From Omphalotus guepiniiformis (Eukaryota > Basidiomycota > Agaricomycetes > Agaricales > Omphalotaceae), in contig JAQOOI010000021.1 in the NCBI GenBank assembly GCA_028554645.1, positions 1,550,001 through 1,614,000 of the forward strand: DNA of 64,000 nt, read 5' to 3'. The notes below the pieces were generated by a model that did not search any database, had not been told where the DNA came from, and saw only the letters and a list, made by a program, of their open reading frames with translations. The position numbers and the translations under genes were made by a program. Position 1 is the first letter of the stretch, and every line of letters begins with the position of its first letter. Positions 63,630-64,000 of this stretch are shown here, in pieces.

Positions 63630-64000
63630 CACAGTCATGCATGCATTTCTTTGTCTTTCTTGGTATCTTGCATTATACCTCATAGACTGCATCCCAAGTT
63701 AACCTTACTGTATTCTGCCCTAATCTTGCTCACATGTATCATGATATAGTCTGCGTTCAACCTCCCCTACGGACTGTATCCCGTTCCAAGCATTTTAGTT
63801 CTTACCTCTCTTGTACAGAATTCTGTGGATGGTCGGCTACACGAATGGCGGTCTAATCCCGAATTTTATTCACACTCTTTCTAAAACTCGTTCTTTGCAC
63901 CTTATTTGAAATAAATGACGATGTTGTATGTATCCATTGAGTCTTTGAAGTTCCTGTCCATGCGCACAGTACACGTTACATTCATGAGCGAAGCCACGGA
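63630..64000. other. 3' flank at the window end
   Basis: 371 bp, no gene recognised; contains an AATAAA-like signal (GAAATAAATGA, about 63907) suited to a polyadenylation site of the membrane protein gene. Confidence 0.4.

Noticed and set aside
1..64000. CRISPR arrays, operons, prophage or bacterial defence systems
   Set aside because: The window is eukaryotic with spliced genes; no regularly spaced repeats or such genes were seen.

Overview
This 64 kb window comes from a basidiomycete nuclear genome, most likely an Agaricomycete (mushroom-forming fungus). Genes sit on both strands, are interrupted by many 45-65 nt introns, and mix conserved eukaryotic housekeeping functions with lineage-typical families: F-box/LRR proteins with the LPSELL F-box start, a wax-synthase-type MBOAT enzyme, small secreted proteins and an AA9 lytic polysaccharide monooxygenase carrying a CBM1. 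The AA9-CBM1 enzyme suggests a plant-biomass degrader (inference). I found no CRISPR array, rRNA gene, recognisable tRNA gene or prokaryotic-style operon. Gene coordinates run from start codon to stop codon and include introns; many splice sites were read by eye from GT/GC-AG signals and family conservation.

Left part (1-15.4 kb): the 5' part of MSH5 (cut by the window edge), prohibitin-2, a PQ-loop vacuolar transporter, an F-box/LRR protein, a G-patch protein, a TPR/F-box/LRR protein of the Dia2/Pof3 type, an ABM-like small protein, a wax-synthase-family enzyme, an AAGAB/p34-like adaptin-binding protein and an SRF/MCM1-type MADS-box factor. A gene-poor stretch of about 3 kb (15.4-18.4 kb) lies upstream of the MADS gene.

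Middle (18.4-46.4 kb): an unidentified small spliced gene, the proteasome assembly WD40 protein Rpn14/PAAF1, a ZFC3H1/Red1-like zinc-finger protein, a NiCoT nickel/cobalt transporter, Cdc37, the mitochondrial phosphate carrier, a Ctk2-type cyclin, a Kap121/IPO5 importin-beta, Eaf6, proteasome ATPase Rpt5, a small secreted protein, exosome subunit Rrp40, ESCRT-I subunit Vps37 and the AA9-CBM1 enzyme. Several neighbours are divergently transcribed from very short shared promoters (61-181 bp). Two proteasome-base genes (RPN14, RPT5) and two nuclear RNA-decay genes (ZFC3H1/Red1-like, RRP40) lie in the same window, but I see no sign that they are physically clustered.

Right part (46.7-57.5 kb): nested Ty1/copia LTR retrotransposons. 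An outer element (323-bp LTRs, plus strand) has its gag split by a complete inner element (286-bp LTRs, minus strand, one intact 1678-codon gag-pol frame) with a clean 5-bp target duplication TCGAG. Each LTR pair looks identical by eye, so both insertions are young. The inner primer-binding site matches the anticodon arm of initiator tRNA-Met, the half-tRNA priming known for Drosophila copia. The outer element also carries an in-frame TGA in its integrase region, and its 3' LTR ends 94 bp before the NCA2 start codon.

End (57.6-64 kb): NCA2 (a mitochondrial protein linked to ATP synthase expression), two weak small ORFs, a second small secreted protein related to the one at 41.4 kb, and a serine/arginine-rich protein with two C-terminal membrane segments. 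I did not find a convincing new multi-gene system. The most rewarding items are the half-tRNA primer sites of the two nested elements, a probable 14-nt microexon between two GC-AG introns inside the MADS box, and the paired secreted-protein paralogues.
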